A stretch of DNA of 64,000 bases from Pyrocephalus nanus (lineage: Eukaryota; Chordata; Aves; Passeriformes; Tyrannidae), in assembly GCA_038380795.1 (NCBI GenBank), contig CM076266.1, positions 39,206,425 to 39,270,424 of the forward strand. The letters run 5' to 3'. The position numbers and the translations under genes were made by a program. Positions 35,130-46,600 of the stretch are shown here, one piece after another. The stretch's first letter is position 1; each line of letters begins with the position of its first letter. The notes beneath the pieces were generated by a model, which was not told where the DNA came from, made no database searches, and worked only from the letters and a program-made list of their open reading frames with translations.

Positions 35130-36750
35130 CAACTTACAACATCATGCATGTAATTTCCATTGTTTTTCTTTTGGGGGTTCCCTTGGCTTTGAAAGGGGGT
35201 TCCACTGTCCATGTGCTCTGATCTTCCTTTCAGAGCTTTGGTGTGAGCCTTCTGTGCACTCTACTGTGTAACTGCTTTCAGAATGTGACTTTGTGTCACA
35301 GATGTAGAAGGGGGAACTTGTTAAAGAGGTGGAAAACCCCCCAGAGGCTGGGTGTTCTGTGGAGACACCATTAAAAAGAAAAGGTTTTGCTTGTTTCCTG
35401 CTGTTTTGGCTTCAGTTGTGATTAGGCTTTTGCCTCAGCTCAATCCACAAACAGGCAGCCTTGGATGTGGGCAACAGGAGGGACACCTGGGCAAACAGGA
35501 ATGTGTCCCAGGGAGTCCAAGCTTCCTGCTCGTCGTGAGGATTCCTTGGGTCTCTTGGCTCTTCAGCTCATCTGCTTCTGTGCTTTTAGATTGATCAGTG
35601 CATCTGCAGAAGTCATTGGCTGCACTTCAGCCTTGGCTTTGTCCCATTAGGTGCTCTTTGTGGAAGGGTTTCCCAGCTTTCCTCCATTTGGCAGCACTCC
35701 TGTGACCACAGAAGCACCTCTAGAACAGCAGGTAGGGTAGAATGGCATTTTTAGAACTGAGTGAGCCAAACAATTGGGCAATAAGAGAAATACTAAGACA
35801 GGTTCTATGATCACCATTTTATCTCCACTTCCTTCTTCTATGCTCTTCAGTGCAAGATTGTTACACATGAGAATTTTTAAAATAGCTCAGACTGGGAATA
35901 AGAAGATCCAAGGGAGCAAGACAAGCAGTCTGTCTCTCAAATAATTCTTGTCCTTCCCTTCCCTAAGCTAAGAATGTAGCTCTTCAGGGACCCAGCCGAA
36001 GCTGTGCTGCTCCAGATTAATTCACAATCCACCTCAGAAGAGCTGGATGAGCATCTACTACATCTTGGACAAACCAGCAATTCCTTGTGACAGGCTGGCC
36101 TCAGACAGAAAATGCTTTTTCAAGGTTAGATGTGGTCTTCCCTAGGAAGGGAGTTGGTGAAAGAGCTGTAGGGTGCTTCAGAGAAGGCTGAAGCTTGTCT
36201 CATAAAAGATTTGGTTTCACGTCCTGCCTTACCTCCCAAAAATACCACTTCCCTTTGCATTCCCCAGGAGGAAGGGGGAAGAACCCATACCTTTGCAATC
36301 TGGAAGGAGGTCAGCAGCCTCTTTTGAAAAAGCATGTGCTGTCTCCAGAGGCCAGCGGGCTCTGCCTTTCTGCGGGTAACCAGCACTTTCCTCCTTCAAG
36401 CCACTCAGTCCCGAGTCCCCCAGGCTTTTGCAGACTGGCAAATTACAATGCAGGCCCAGGAGAGCAACTCTCAGTGCTGCAGGGCTCAGAAAACAGGGCA
36501 CTCAGCTTCTGCAACGGTGACGTTCTCAAGGGTGGCCAAAGAGGCCCCGAGGTCTCCCTCTTCATGGAATGGGGATTTTGGCACATTCATGAAAATGGAG
36601 CTAAACAAGAAACAACTGAAAAGCTGCTTTTCTGAATGTGGAGCACCTGAGATCTGGAGATAAAAAGGCAGAGGTGCACTGACTGCTGCTTGATACCTTA
36701 TTTGGCTAGAATTCAAGAGTATGACCAAAAACAATCAGAAAAAAAATATT
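35130..36750. other. Short intergenic gap between the converging gene ends
   Basis: About 1.6 kb between the candidate poly(A) sites of GSDME and PALS2. Open frames of 146 (36195-36635) and 109 codons on the plus strand show no known motif. A longer GSDME 3' UTR would fill this gap. Confidence 0.45.
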
Positions 36751-36771
36751 ACATTTTTTCAATATTAAATC

Positions 36772-36797
36772 TTTATTATATACAAAAATATTTTATT
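36772..36797 (-). terminator. PALS2: Paired poly(A) signals for PALS2
   Basis: On the minus strand AATAAA occurs at 36797-36792 and again at 36777-36772, followed within 50 nt by a T-run and a GT-rich stretch (about 36742-36720). This is the strongest cleavage-signal arrangement downstream of the PALS2 stop. The plus strand also has ATTAAA close by. Confidence 0.6.
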
Positions 36798-37169
36798 GGG
36801 AATTAACAGAATTTCATCATTTGTACATTAACATTTTTATGTTTGGCTGTGTTTATTGTGAAAATATTAGCTGTGAAAAAGACAAGGAGGGGGCTCTTAG
36901 AAAACAAGTCACAATTTAAAAACATCCCACATAGTAGCTGACTTTATCAGTATGAAGTCACAATGCTAATAAGTCCCATATCCTAGGCCTGCTCTACAGT
37001 ACAGTATTCAAACAATTAGGTACTAAATAATTTTCAGGTTTACATTAAAAAGTTTAGCTAATACTTTTTTTTTTTTGTAGCAAGTTCTCAGCTAAAGAAA
37101 CTATTTTTTTTTACAGGAGAGCAGTTTGGAAAATTTTACAAATGTCAAATCCAGTTTAATTTAATATGC

Positions 37170-37230
37170 TTTAGAAATGGAAAAAAAACCCCCAACAACA
37201 AAAAACCAAAAAACCAAACAAAAACCACAC
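37170..37230 (+). repeat. A/C-rich low-complexity tract
   Basis: Runs of A with C pairs or triplets (AAAAAACCCCC, AAACC units). On the transcribed minus strand this is a T/G-rich tract in the PALS2 3' UTR. Confidence 0.7.
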
Positions 37231-38227
37231 GAGCTTCCAACTGGCAAAACCAGTTGTGAGAAGAAGCAAGGTAAGGAAACACATAGTGACAGAGTTCTAA
37301 TAGACATTTAAACCCAAACACTTAACCAAGATTCTACAATTCTTAGCCCAGTGTAGGGTGGGAGAGAGACAAATTTTCTTGTATTTTAAAATCCACAGAG
37401 GTGGTTCCCCTCCTTATACCACAGTGCACAAATGTTACACATAGGTAATATATGATGGGGGACCGGGGCAGGGAAGGGATTCTCAACATGCATTTTCATA
37501 AGGGGGGAAAAATGTATTTTAACAGTTATCTCCATATATAATTGTGTACAAGACCTAAACCAACCAAACAAAAATCAGTCAAGATTTTCTTTGCAACCAA
37601 CAATGTGGCTGCCACCCTGGAACTGTACAGAGCAGTGCCACTCATTTTGCTCTACGCTACGTATCATGTGAGAGGTCAAATAACGGAGAAGTTACGTGGG
37701 GTTTTGGAAGAGGCTCTGCTGTGTTTTAGGTAAATGCTGGCTCCTTGTGGAGTAATACTTGGCTCAGCCATGAGGACAGACAAAGTTGCATGGAGAGGCT
37801 TTGGCATGGAGCTGCTGCCGTAAAAGGGAAAAGGCTAAATGGGAAAAGGTGTTTCCAGGACTACTTTAACTATGTTATCCAGTGACTGCCCTAATACCAA
37901 AAGGAACTCCATACTCAATGAATGAAAGAAATGTTTCCAAATACTGAGAACAAAATTAATTTACTTCAAGTGTAATTTATTGCATAAAATATAAATATTG
38001 CTGAACCCTTACTGAATAAATTCTTTTTGTAGGTGAAATTGCTTAAGAGCCTTCACCAAGCTGGGTTTTGTTTTAAACCTGTGCAGGTAAATCTCAGCTG
38101 CAATACCAGCAAATGAACTGAGTTCAGCAGTTGAAAATGAGACCATTTGTGGAATAGCATCCCACCATGGAGAATTCAGGAAAATTAGCAGATACTGCCT
38201 GAATTACTTGTAGTATTCACCCCTAAG

Positions 38228-38247
38228 GTTTACACGTGTGTGTGTGT
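38228..38247 (+). repeat. GT dinucleotide run
   Basis: A short GT microsatellite, AC-rich on the transcribed strand of the PALS2 UTR. Confidence 0.7.
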
Positions 38248-38288
38248 ACATGAGCACACTTTTAATATAATTGGAAGCCAACGTTGCC

Positions 38289-38318
38289 TGTAAAATAACC
38301 CAAACTGGTTATTTTACA
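38289..38318 (-). repeat. 12-bp stem-loop inside the PALS2 3' UTR region
   Basis: TGTAAAATAACC (38289-38300) and GGTTATTTTACA (38307-38318) are perfect complements around a 6-nt loop; after one mismatch three more pairs form (38285-38287 with 38320-38322). It would be transcribed within the inferred UTR. Confidence 0.85.
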
Positions 38319-38496
38319 AGCATTTTTTACTCTATTTTTAAGTGTCTCTCTTGGGCCTAAAACCACTAAGTTATACTAGTCCTAAGTACTGATGTTTAAT
38401 ATTGACTATTTGCTCTACAAGACACGAGTGGAGAATCCCAGACAAAGTCCATCAGAATGCCTGTTAAACATACTTGAAAACTGAGAAGGAGAGGCC

Positions 38497-38515
38497 AAAA
38501 AAAAAAAAAAAAAAG
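38497..38515 (+). repeat. Poly-A tract
   Basis: A run of about 18 A residues; a poly-U run in the PALS2 3' UTR. Confidence 0.75.
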
Positions 38516-41500
38516 GACTTCAGCATGGTTGGTCACGACAGTCCACCAGAGAAAGCAAATTAAAGTACCTTTAAGTACTGAAACCCTTTCAGTGGCCCAT
38601 GAGAGGTTTTGGGGGACAGCTGGGAGCTGAGGGGTTCTTAAGGCAAGAGGCCTAGCAGACTACAAGTCTTTGTATCCAGTAACCACTAGGTAGACATCAA
38701 TAAAGTGATCTCACCACTTTTGCAAAAGCAGTACCATGAAATTTGGCAAAAACAATGTGGTAGTTGAACCCTTCGGAATTTGAGTGAGGCAGGAAAGAAA
38801 CCCTGCATGAAACAAACAGTCTGTACAGATTTGCGTGACAGATGTGACAGAGCTCCAGCTGTAGTTTGTTTCAGAGCTGCACTTACAGGCACAGCAAGCG
38901 AGGAACAGCATCTGCCTCAAGCTTCAGTCTGAACAGAGCAGTAAGCTAGAGAAAGCCTGGATGGGAAACCAAGGAATAGGTGAAGGAAGTTTGAATTTAT
39001 GTACACAATATTAGCTCATGCGTAAGGACAGGTAAGAACCCATAGCCTTATTTCCGGAGTGCTCTGCTTGATCGTCCTCCACTGGTCCTTAAGCACAGCA
39101 GAGAGGCCAGCTGGGCTCAAGAGGGTACCCAGCCAAGGATTTTCTGTGCTTCAAAGAGAAAAAAGTTTCCTGTTTCTCAGCTGAATCACCCTCTTCAAAA
39201 CAAAACCAAACCCAGATGACTTCCTGAGCACTGAGCTGCAGGCAATTTGTACTGCAAGTCACTTAGGTATGATTTTAGAAGATGCAGTGAGTACAGAGGA
39301 TGGAGAAATAAATGTCACATTTTGAGCCTATCCAAGATGTGACAGTTTACATAAACACAAATTCAAAAGCGATGAGTTGATCTGCCATCCCGCTTCACAA
39401 AGTATTTTTGTATGACTAAGCACACAGAGCTGCCCTGATCTGAGAACACGGCACAAGTTACAGATACTGCCTTGGTTATAAATTCAATTTTCCTTGCCTA
39501 CAAAGGTCTGTGATTTTACCTTCACTGTATATCTGCAGAACATTTTGAAAGACCTTTATAAATCTATGCAAGATGACATATTCCATTATAATTATCCCAC
39601 TAAACTTGAACTGCATCTTGTCACGTGATGCAGAACCTAAAACAGACCTGCTAGTAGCATTTAGAGACAGCAAGGTAATCACCTGGGTACACATGCACCA
39701 GGGTATTTACATGAAAGTTGAGACTGGTGCACGCTTTAAGGGAATTTTTGGTGAATTTGGGGAAATAACTTACGGGTCTTGGCATACTGACTGTACTTCT
39801 ATGTATAACTTTTCATTCACAGGGCAACGACAGTGTTTCTTCTATAAGTCTCTATATGTACAGAATTTTACAGCACCTCATGCACTGTCCAAAACAGATA
39901 GAAATTACAGATAAATATAGAATTTTTTAGATTGAAATATCTGTATATTTAGAAAAATATACATTAGTAAACACAATAAACCAGGTAGAGAAGTGTACCA
40001 GTTCTAAAGTCTCACATGCAGGTACATTTCTGGATTAATTCATGGTAGCTTAGTAATGTGATAACCAACATGAGCATTTTTTGTTTTACCATCCACATAC
40101 ATACATATACACAGACAACTACTTGATAATTTACTTTTCTAAACTACTTAAATATTTATCTTGTGATACATACCACATATCTTAAACATTTAGCAGCATC
40201 TTCACCTCGCTCAGACACACCTATTGTAATCATTAACAGTCAATGTAAAAAGTTTTCCTGTTAGGATCTGGAAAATTAATGTTTAGTACAGAATGAGATA
40301 CATGAAATCCCAGTTATTTTAATTCCTCTGAAATACTTCAAACAGCTGTTCTATGAAATGTTTTCACTTGCTCAAAATGAGCCTTTCATAGTTTCTTTCT
40401 TCCCTAATTGCACAATGTACAGGTCCCTGTCTAACAGCTGATCCAGCACACCCTGGCAGGTAGAGATTATCACTGCTGTGGATGTCACTGAAATGGCACC
40501 AGCACTGTAAGAACCTCCAAGAATGCTTTTTAAAAGAAAAGTAACTGTCATTCTCATGCTAGTCATCCTACCAGGTAGTGACAAACCTAGCAGAATATCT
40601 TATGAAAATCTGTTTTTGCTAAAAAACAAAAGCAAAACTCACCACTGCAAAAAACAAGCCAACCTCTCTCCCTCTCTCAGTATTAAACACATGCCAACAT
40701 AAACCCACAAGATTTGACAGATGCAAGGAGCGTGGTGGTTGAGTTGTTTTTCCCCCTTACAACCTGGCATGTGGACACCCAGATAAAACCTGTAGACACT
40801 TCCATACAATCGTATGCAACCTAAGCAAGCCATCTTCTCTTATTGTTTAAGAATTGTACTGCTCATTGGCATCTACGCTACCACCACCCAATGCTCAGCC
40901 ACCAGGCTGCACTGTGCTTGCTGCCTGACTGAGCACACAGTGCGAACCTGTAGCAAATGCTAAAGCTTTAGCCTTTAGCAAGTACGTGGCTATTCTGGAG
41001 ATTGCTAACTAGGAGACTCTTTTGACAGTGTTCTCTCTGGGATGGAAACAGAAGGAGCAGAGAGCTTTTCCTGACTAAACCTTGGTGTCCATGTTTCATG
41101 TGTTTCATTTGGTTTAAGTAAACTTATGGAAAAAAAAGATGAAAGTAAGCGACGTTTGCAATATAAAGTACTATGGTGTGTAAACTGAAGAATCGTTTAA
41201 TTCCATTCATTAGGGAAGAGTGAACTCAGCCCATTTTTGGCATCATAAATAAGAGTATTTTTCTAACTCATAATGAAAAGGCATCATATCTGTCCAGACA
41301 GCACATCTTATTTACAGTATATGGAGGTCTCCTATGACACAATACACAAACACAGTTCAGTCATGTTCAGCATAGAGTGCCAAAAGCAAATCATTAAAAT
41401 AGCCAAGCAACGGCCCTGCTATCATTTACTGCTACATACAAAACTTGATCCATTTCTCAAAGCAGCCTCTGAGTGATAGGATCACAGAACATGTTTCCTG

Positions 41501-43450
41501 GGAAAGGAAACTAAGAGTCCCATGCTGGTGCCACATTTAAAAGCTCTGCCAAACTCAAAGAAAACCAGAGAAAACACATCCTGAAAAGTATAGCAGTAAA
41601 ACAAAGTAGTGGTACAAATTTTCCTTAGAGAATTTCAGATTCCCTCTAAAAGACTGAAATCTCAGTATTAGGAGCCACAAAGATTTCCTGTGCTATATAC
41701 AAGTTTGACTGACATTTTCCACATATACTGGGATTTGAAGTCCCCTCTGCCCCTATTTCCCCACAACAACCAACTTCATAGGCTTTGTAAAAATCATTTG
41801 TAGTATATGGGTGTTTTGAGGGATTTTTTTTTAAAACACTTCTCCTGTAGTGCATCAACTCCATTTTTTCTTTTCCTTATGCACATAAAAGTCTTTTGAG
41901 AGCCCCAGGAAGCAATATTGTTTTACAGTGTCTAAGCCTGTCTTCCTCCAGAAATAGTTCTGAGGAAGCTGCCTTTTGATAGCGTTCTGTGTCACACTTT
42001 GGTGTTGAAAAAGAATCCAGAAGCCAGGTGCCTGTCACCAGATGGAGGAGAAATTAAACAGATGACTTCAGTTTAGACACCTAACCCAGGACGTGATGGT
42101 GAATGTGACTATATACAACAGCTGACACTATAATATAAAACATGGTTACAAAAAGAGCTCGTCTGAGCAACAAGCTGCCTTTTTGTTGTGTTCTCCTTAA
42201 GCAGAAATTTACATCACCCTAAGTTTTGATCGAGGAACTTGAACCTAACACAAATTGTATCAATGAGCCTACTGAGGGGAGAACTGTCACTAAGCAAAAG
42301 AAAATACACTGTAAAACCAAAAAGGTATAAACAACATTGCTTTCTAGCAGTAAGCTTCCAATTCACAAGCTATCTAATGAAAAATGCAATTAAAAACAAT
42401 GTGAGAAAAAGCACAGTAATGCCATTACACAACACTCATAAAATACAGCAGTTGATCACGCACAAATATTTAAAAGATAATTTAGAACCCAGCTAGACAT
42501 CACAGGAAATGAAGCCACAGATCACTACACAAATACAGAACAATGTTGTAAGAAAAGAAAATGCCTATTTTTTTTCCTTAAAGCAATGTGTTTTCACAAG
42601 TGTGAATAAATAGTCCTAAACATTAAGTGTCACCTACAAGGCTCCACATTATCAGATTCTCTCTCAAGCTACTTCGCCATTATTCAAATTGCACTGAATT
42701 ACCTTGCATATGACTTCCTAACATCAGTACTTCAACTCTAATGGGCTAACAGTTTGGCTCCCAAGAAAGCCTAATAAGCAGCTTGCAAGGTTTTGCTCTA
42801 TGTTAACTTAGGAGACAGATATAAGGGAACCTACATAAAAGTTACCTAAATCAAGAGATACAAGAAATTGTGGAACATCAGGAATGCACCAACATTAAGC
42901 TGAAAGAAGCTGGAGCAATGGAGCTGTTTGTTGCTGCTTTTAATATTTAAAATTCTGCTCCCGCGAATTTTTTATTTTTTTAAGGAATTTAAAAAAAACC
43001 CAAAGAAATTAGTATTCATTCCTAATAAGAGCGATAGACTTTTGATCAGTTAAACATTGACATTAACAAGTTTTACAAAAATTGTTTCAAGTATCCTTTT
43101 TTTAATCACAGTGAAAATGTAAGACCAAGATGTTAATGTTGAAGTGAATGACTGAAAGTTTCTTAGATGAAAAAGGCAAAGGTACTAAATCAAAACATAG
43201 AAAAATGCTTAAACGCATTTCCTTTATGTGATATGAATAGAAAGGTTATCCGTAAAAAGTTAGAAAAATTAAAATAAATTACATATTTAAGTACACTTTC
43301 TCTTCAGCATTTTTATAAAAATTCAGAACAGTGTACTTTTGAATATACACAGAGTAAAAATGCACAGGTGCTGTAGGTTATCATCGGTATCTACATGTCA
43401 CATTTGCTGCTCTTGGTTTTATTTGTTACTTAAGCTCCTCTCGAGACATC

Positions 43451-43627
43451 TCAATACACCCAGCTGATGGGGACCCACTGTGGCTCCAGCCTCAGTCTCT
43501 CAATGGCAGTCTGCAGCTTCTCGAAGGCCTTGTCCAGGTTGTCATTGACAATGGTCAGGTCAAAGTAGTGGTTGTACGCTCTCTGGATCCGCGCGCTTTC
43601 ATCTACTGTTTTTTTCAAATCAGTGTC
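43451..43627 (-). CDS. PALS2: PALS2 terminal coding exon
   Basis: This exon has 58 codons plus TGA (43451-43453). It starts [20 protein letters not shown] and ends [10 protein letters not shown], the conserved C-terminus of this MAGUK subfamily. The acceptor is CTCTTCCACAG above 43627; open frame continues upstream of it but is intronic. Confidence 0.97.
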   Translation of the reverse strand, partial: DTDLKKTVDESARIQRAYNHYFDLTIVNDNLDKAFEKLQTAIERLRLEPQWVPISWVY

Positions 43628-46600
43628 CTGTGGAAGAGATTTTGAAGGATTACTAAATCTAAATCTTACTAAAGATTTGATGGTAAGACTTGGAAAATCC
43701 TTATAAACACAGAAGAATACCCCTTCAGTACATATTACAAAGCTATAAACTGAATATATTTTCAAAACAAGAAAAGTTTTCATTTATAGTAAATTCCCGC
43801 AGAACTTCCGTTAAAATACATTAAAAAGGCTGAAAAAGTTCAAGATGTGACACTAATGTTAAATATGGCAAAAAAATGTTTGCCAGTCTTGCAGTTTTGA
43901 ATCGTTAGAAGCACGTGTACTTGGGCTGGTGTGCACAATGGGTAGTTAATCCTTTTGTATGTGCAACTGACAGTCCAACCAGAGTGAAATTAATGCTTTA
44001 GGAATGACTGAGTCAATCAATTTTGTAAATATATTTGTGCCCCTTTTGCTTCCACAGAAAGCACCAAAAATCCAAGATTTAAATCAGTATGAAACAAAAG
44101 CCAATGAAAGATACATTTCTATCAGAATAAAGCTCTAGAATACCACGTGGCTTTTAGAGGCAGCATTTCAGCCTTGCTCACCTAACACTGGTTTGTAAAC
44201 TACTGCTGCATTATTGTAGTTCTGACGTGAGCTACAAAATATGCAGGAAATTTATATTCCTACATTATGAAACTTCGTGAAGGTACCTCTAAGCACATTT
44301 TTGTGTTTCATTAGTCCTACATTCTTAGAAAATTCCTCTCCACTTTTGCACAACAGAATTTTTTCTGTAAGCAGTTATGAGAGTTGTCCCCCTTTACAGT
44401 ATTTACTTTCATATTTTCAAGTCCTGACAGAGTTGTCAATACAAAAGCCAAAATGAAAAAATAAGTGTGCAAATAGCCTTTCCTTCACAGTAAATGAAGG
44501 AGACAAGTAAATGTATGACTACAAGAGCCAGAATTTTTGTAATGGAATGGTTTAGAATGCTAGAAATAATACAGACAGACCCACTAACAAGCAGAATATC
44601 ATACTTAAAATGACATTTGTTTTTCATTTGTTGAGGAAGCACAAGAATATGAAATAGGAAATCATACTCTATATACATGTGCACAGATACGATTCAGAAT
44701 CCGTAAAGACACATGAATGCGTATTTGAAATATAACTATGCTCTTTATTATTCATAAGGAGAAGTAATAGAGAGGCAAGGATGTCCCTTAGGGAATCAAA
44801 TATTAGGAAGCGCAGGAAATTATTTTTATACTTGTCTGGACAGTTTTAACATTGGCTTCTTCTGTATGCACCACAAAATTCAGGGGTCATTTGAGGCAGG
44901 CAGAAGGAAAGGCTGGACAGGGAGGAAGGAAAGGCTGAGCATCCATGGAGATACCAGAATGTATAATAACCAGAATCCAGGACTAAAAACCACACATTCA
45001 TTTAATGGAATAGTAACCCACCCCCCATTTTACTGCTGTGAATGTCCCATCAGCATTACTCAAGATATTGCTACTAAGCTGCAGCACTATCTTTGTGAGT
45101 TGTCAGCAAACCACGGCTTTTCTCCGATGGGGAAGTGGCCTGCCCTGCTGAACATAGAGGGTAGTTTTCCTAACTGCTCAATCTGGCTTTTTTGCTTTGC
45201 TTCTGCAGCTGGGGAAGTTCATGCCCACACAGAGTATTTATAATTTGCTGTGCTTGAGGAAGCACGTCTCATTTCCCTCTGCTACGCACCATGTCTCAAA
45301 AAGGCAGGGAAGATCTAATTAATAAAATGGGCCACTTCGCTTTATATGACAAATCCAAGGAACTTCAGGGGAGGAGAAGCTGTTCAACACTTCCTATTCT
45401 GGCAGCTCTCAGCCATTTCTCAGTGCAGCACGTGCTGCTGCAGCAGTGAAAACAAGGACTACCTGCATTCTTGGTTGTTTTTACTGGGTTTTTTTTTGTT
45501 TGGATGGTTGGGGGTTTTTGCTGTTTGTTTGGCTTGGTTTACACAAGCTGCAATATCTTTCCCACGGATTACAGATTCCGTTTTTAAGGCACATGTGTAT
45601 TATAAGACAAAACTGAACAAAGATTTTTGGGAGAGAGATGGGGAAAGTGAAGGAAAGACATTTGCATAAAAGAACAATTCCCACCATGAAATATCTACAA
45701 TTTGCTGCAAATAATCAAGGGTGACACTTTCCAAAGAACACATTACAAATAATTTTTGCAATCAACGTTTCCCTGCAAGAGGTCTATTTCTAAGAAAGAA
45801 GCAATCTTCCTTATACATAGTATTTGATTAACTTTCACTAAGTAATCAGCGAAAGCCTTGCCTAGTTTTTCTTATAGATTATTTTCAGAACAAATTCTAT
45901 CTAAAAGGAAAGGTAAAATTTTTTGAAAAAAATCTAAGAATAACCTTTTCAAAGCAAAAGCAAATCAATAAGAAATCATTTGCTTACAGTGAGAAGTTTG
46001 GTTGTAATCCCAGCATCTACCACAGCCTTGTGCATAGCTCGCAAAGTCTCCAACTCTGGAGCAGCAATAAACACTACATAGGGCATGAATTCTGAAGTCC
46101 TCAATATTTTCAGGGCCTAGAAGCAAAGAAAAAGAAAAAAAACCCCAGAGTTTGAGAATGACTCACCACATATCCCCCTTACTTAAGGGGCACTGCAAAA
46201 CTAATCTGTTACAATGGACAGGAACACATAAGCGAAGATTCTTATTTCTATGTTAGAAACTCCTGCACTGCCTTTTGAAATGCTCAACAGCCTTCCTTCC
46301 TTGGCTAAAAAGATTATTTATTACTCTGCAAGTCGCCTTTTCCATGCAGAATCTAAGCTGGGTTTTTTCCATCTTTCTCTAACTCATTCCAATGACGTGG
46401 CACAAAGGCATGAATCCAGTTGATATTGTAATCTTGAAACCAGATAAGAAGCCTTCAAATTTTAAGGCATACCTCTTCACCTCTTCAACATTATACTCCT
46501 ACACTTGTAGTGGAACGTTATAAATGACATACCTGTGGATTTACGTCCAAGATGCAGGTCCTTCCTGTCTGAACAACTTCAAGGATGGAATCAATTTTGG

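Larger units (their letters stand above)
33760..35130 (+). other. GSDME: Probable GSDME 3' UTR
   Basis: Sequence after the GSDME stop has no coding potential I can support. A candidate poly(A) signal ATTAAA at 35103-35108 is followed by a T-rich and G-rich stretch (35160-35185) that could be the downstream element. A 9-bp stem-loop lies at 34229-34249. The end is uncertain because no canonical AATAAA is present before it. Confidence 0.4.
36750..43450 (-). other. PALS2: Probable long PALS2 3' UTR
   Basis: About 6.7 kb follow the PALS2 stop, AT-rich, with no CR1 copy and no exon that I can recognise, ending at two good poly(A) signals near 36772-36797. It holds a poly-A tract (38497-38515), a short GT run (38228-38247), an A/C-rich low-complexity patch (37170-37230) and a 12-bp stem-loop (38289-38318). 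Earlier AATAAA matches on the minus strand could give shorter isoforms. That this is UTR, not intergenic DNA, is inference. Confidence 0.55.

Noticed and set aside
36195..36663. Two overlapping plus-strand open frames of 146 and 109 codons
   Set aside because: Neither has a recognisable motif; both lie between converging gene ends and look like non-coding sequence of intermediate GC.
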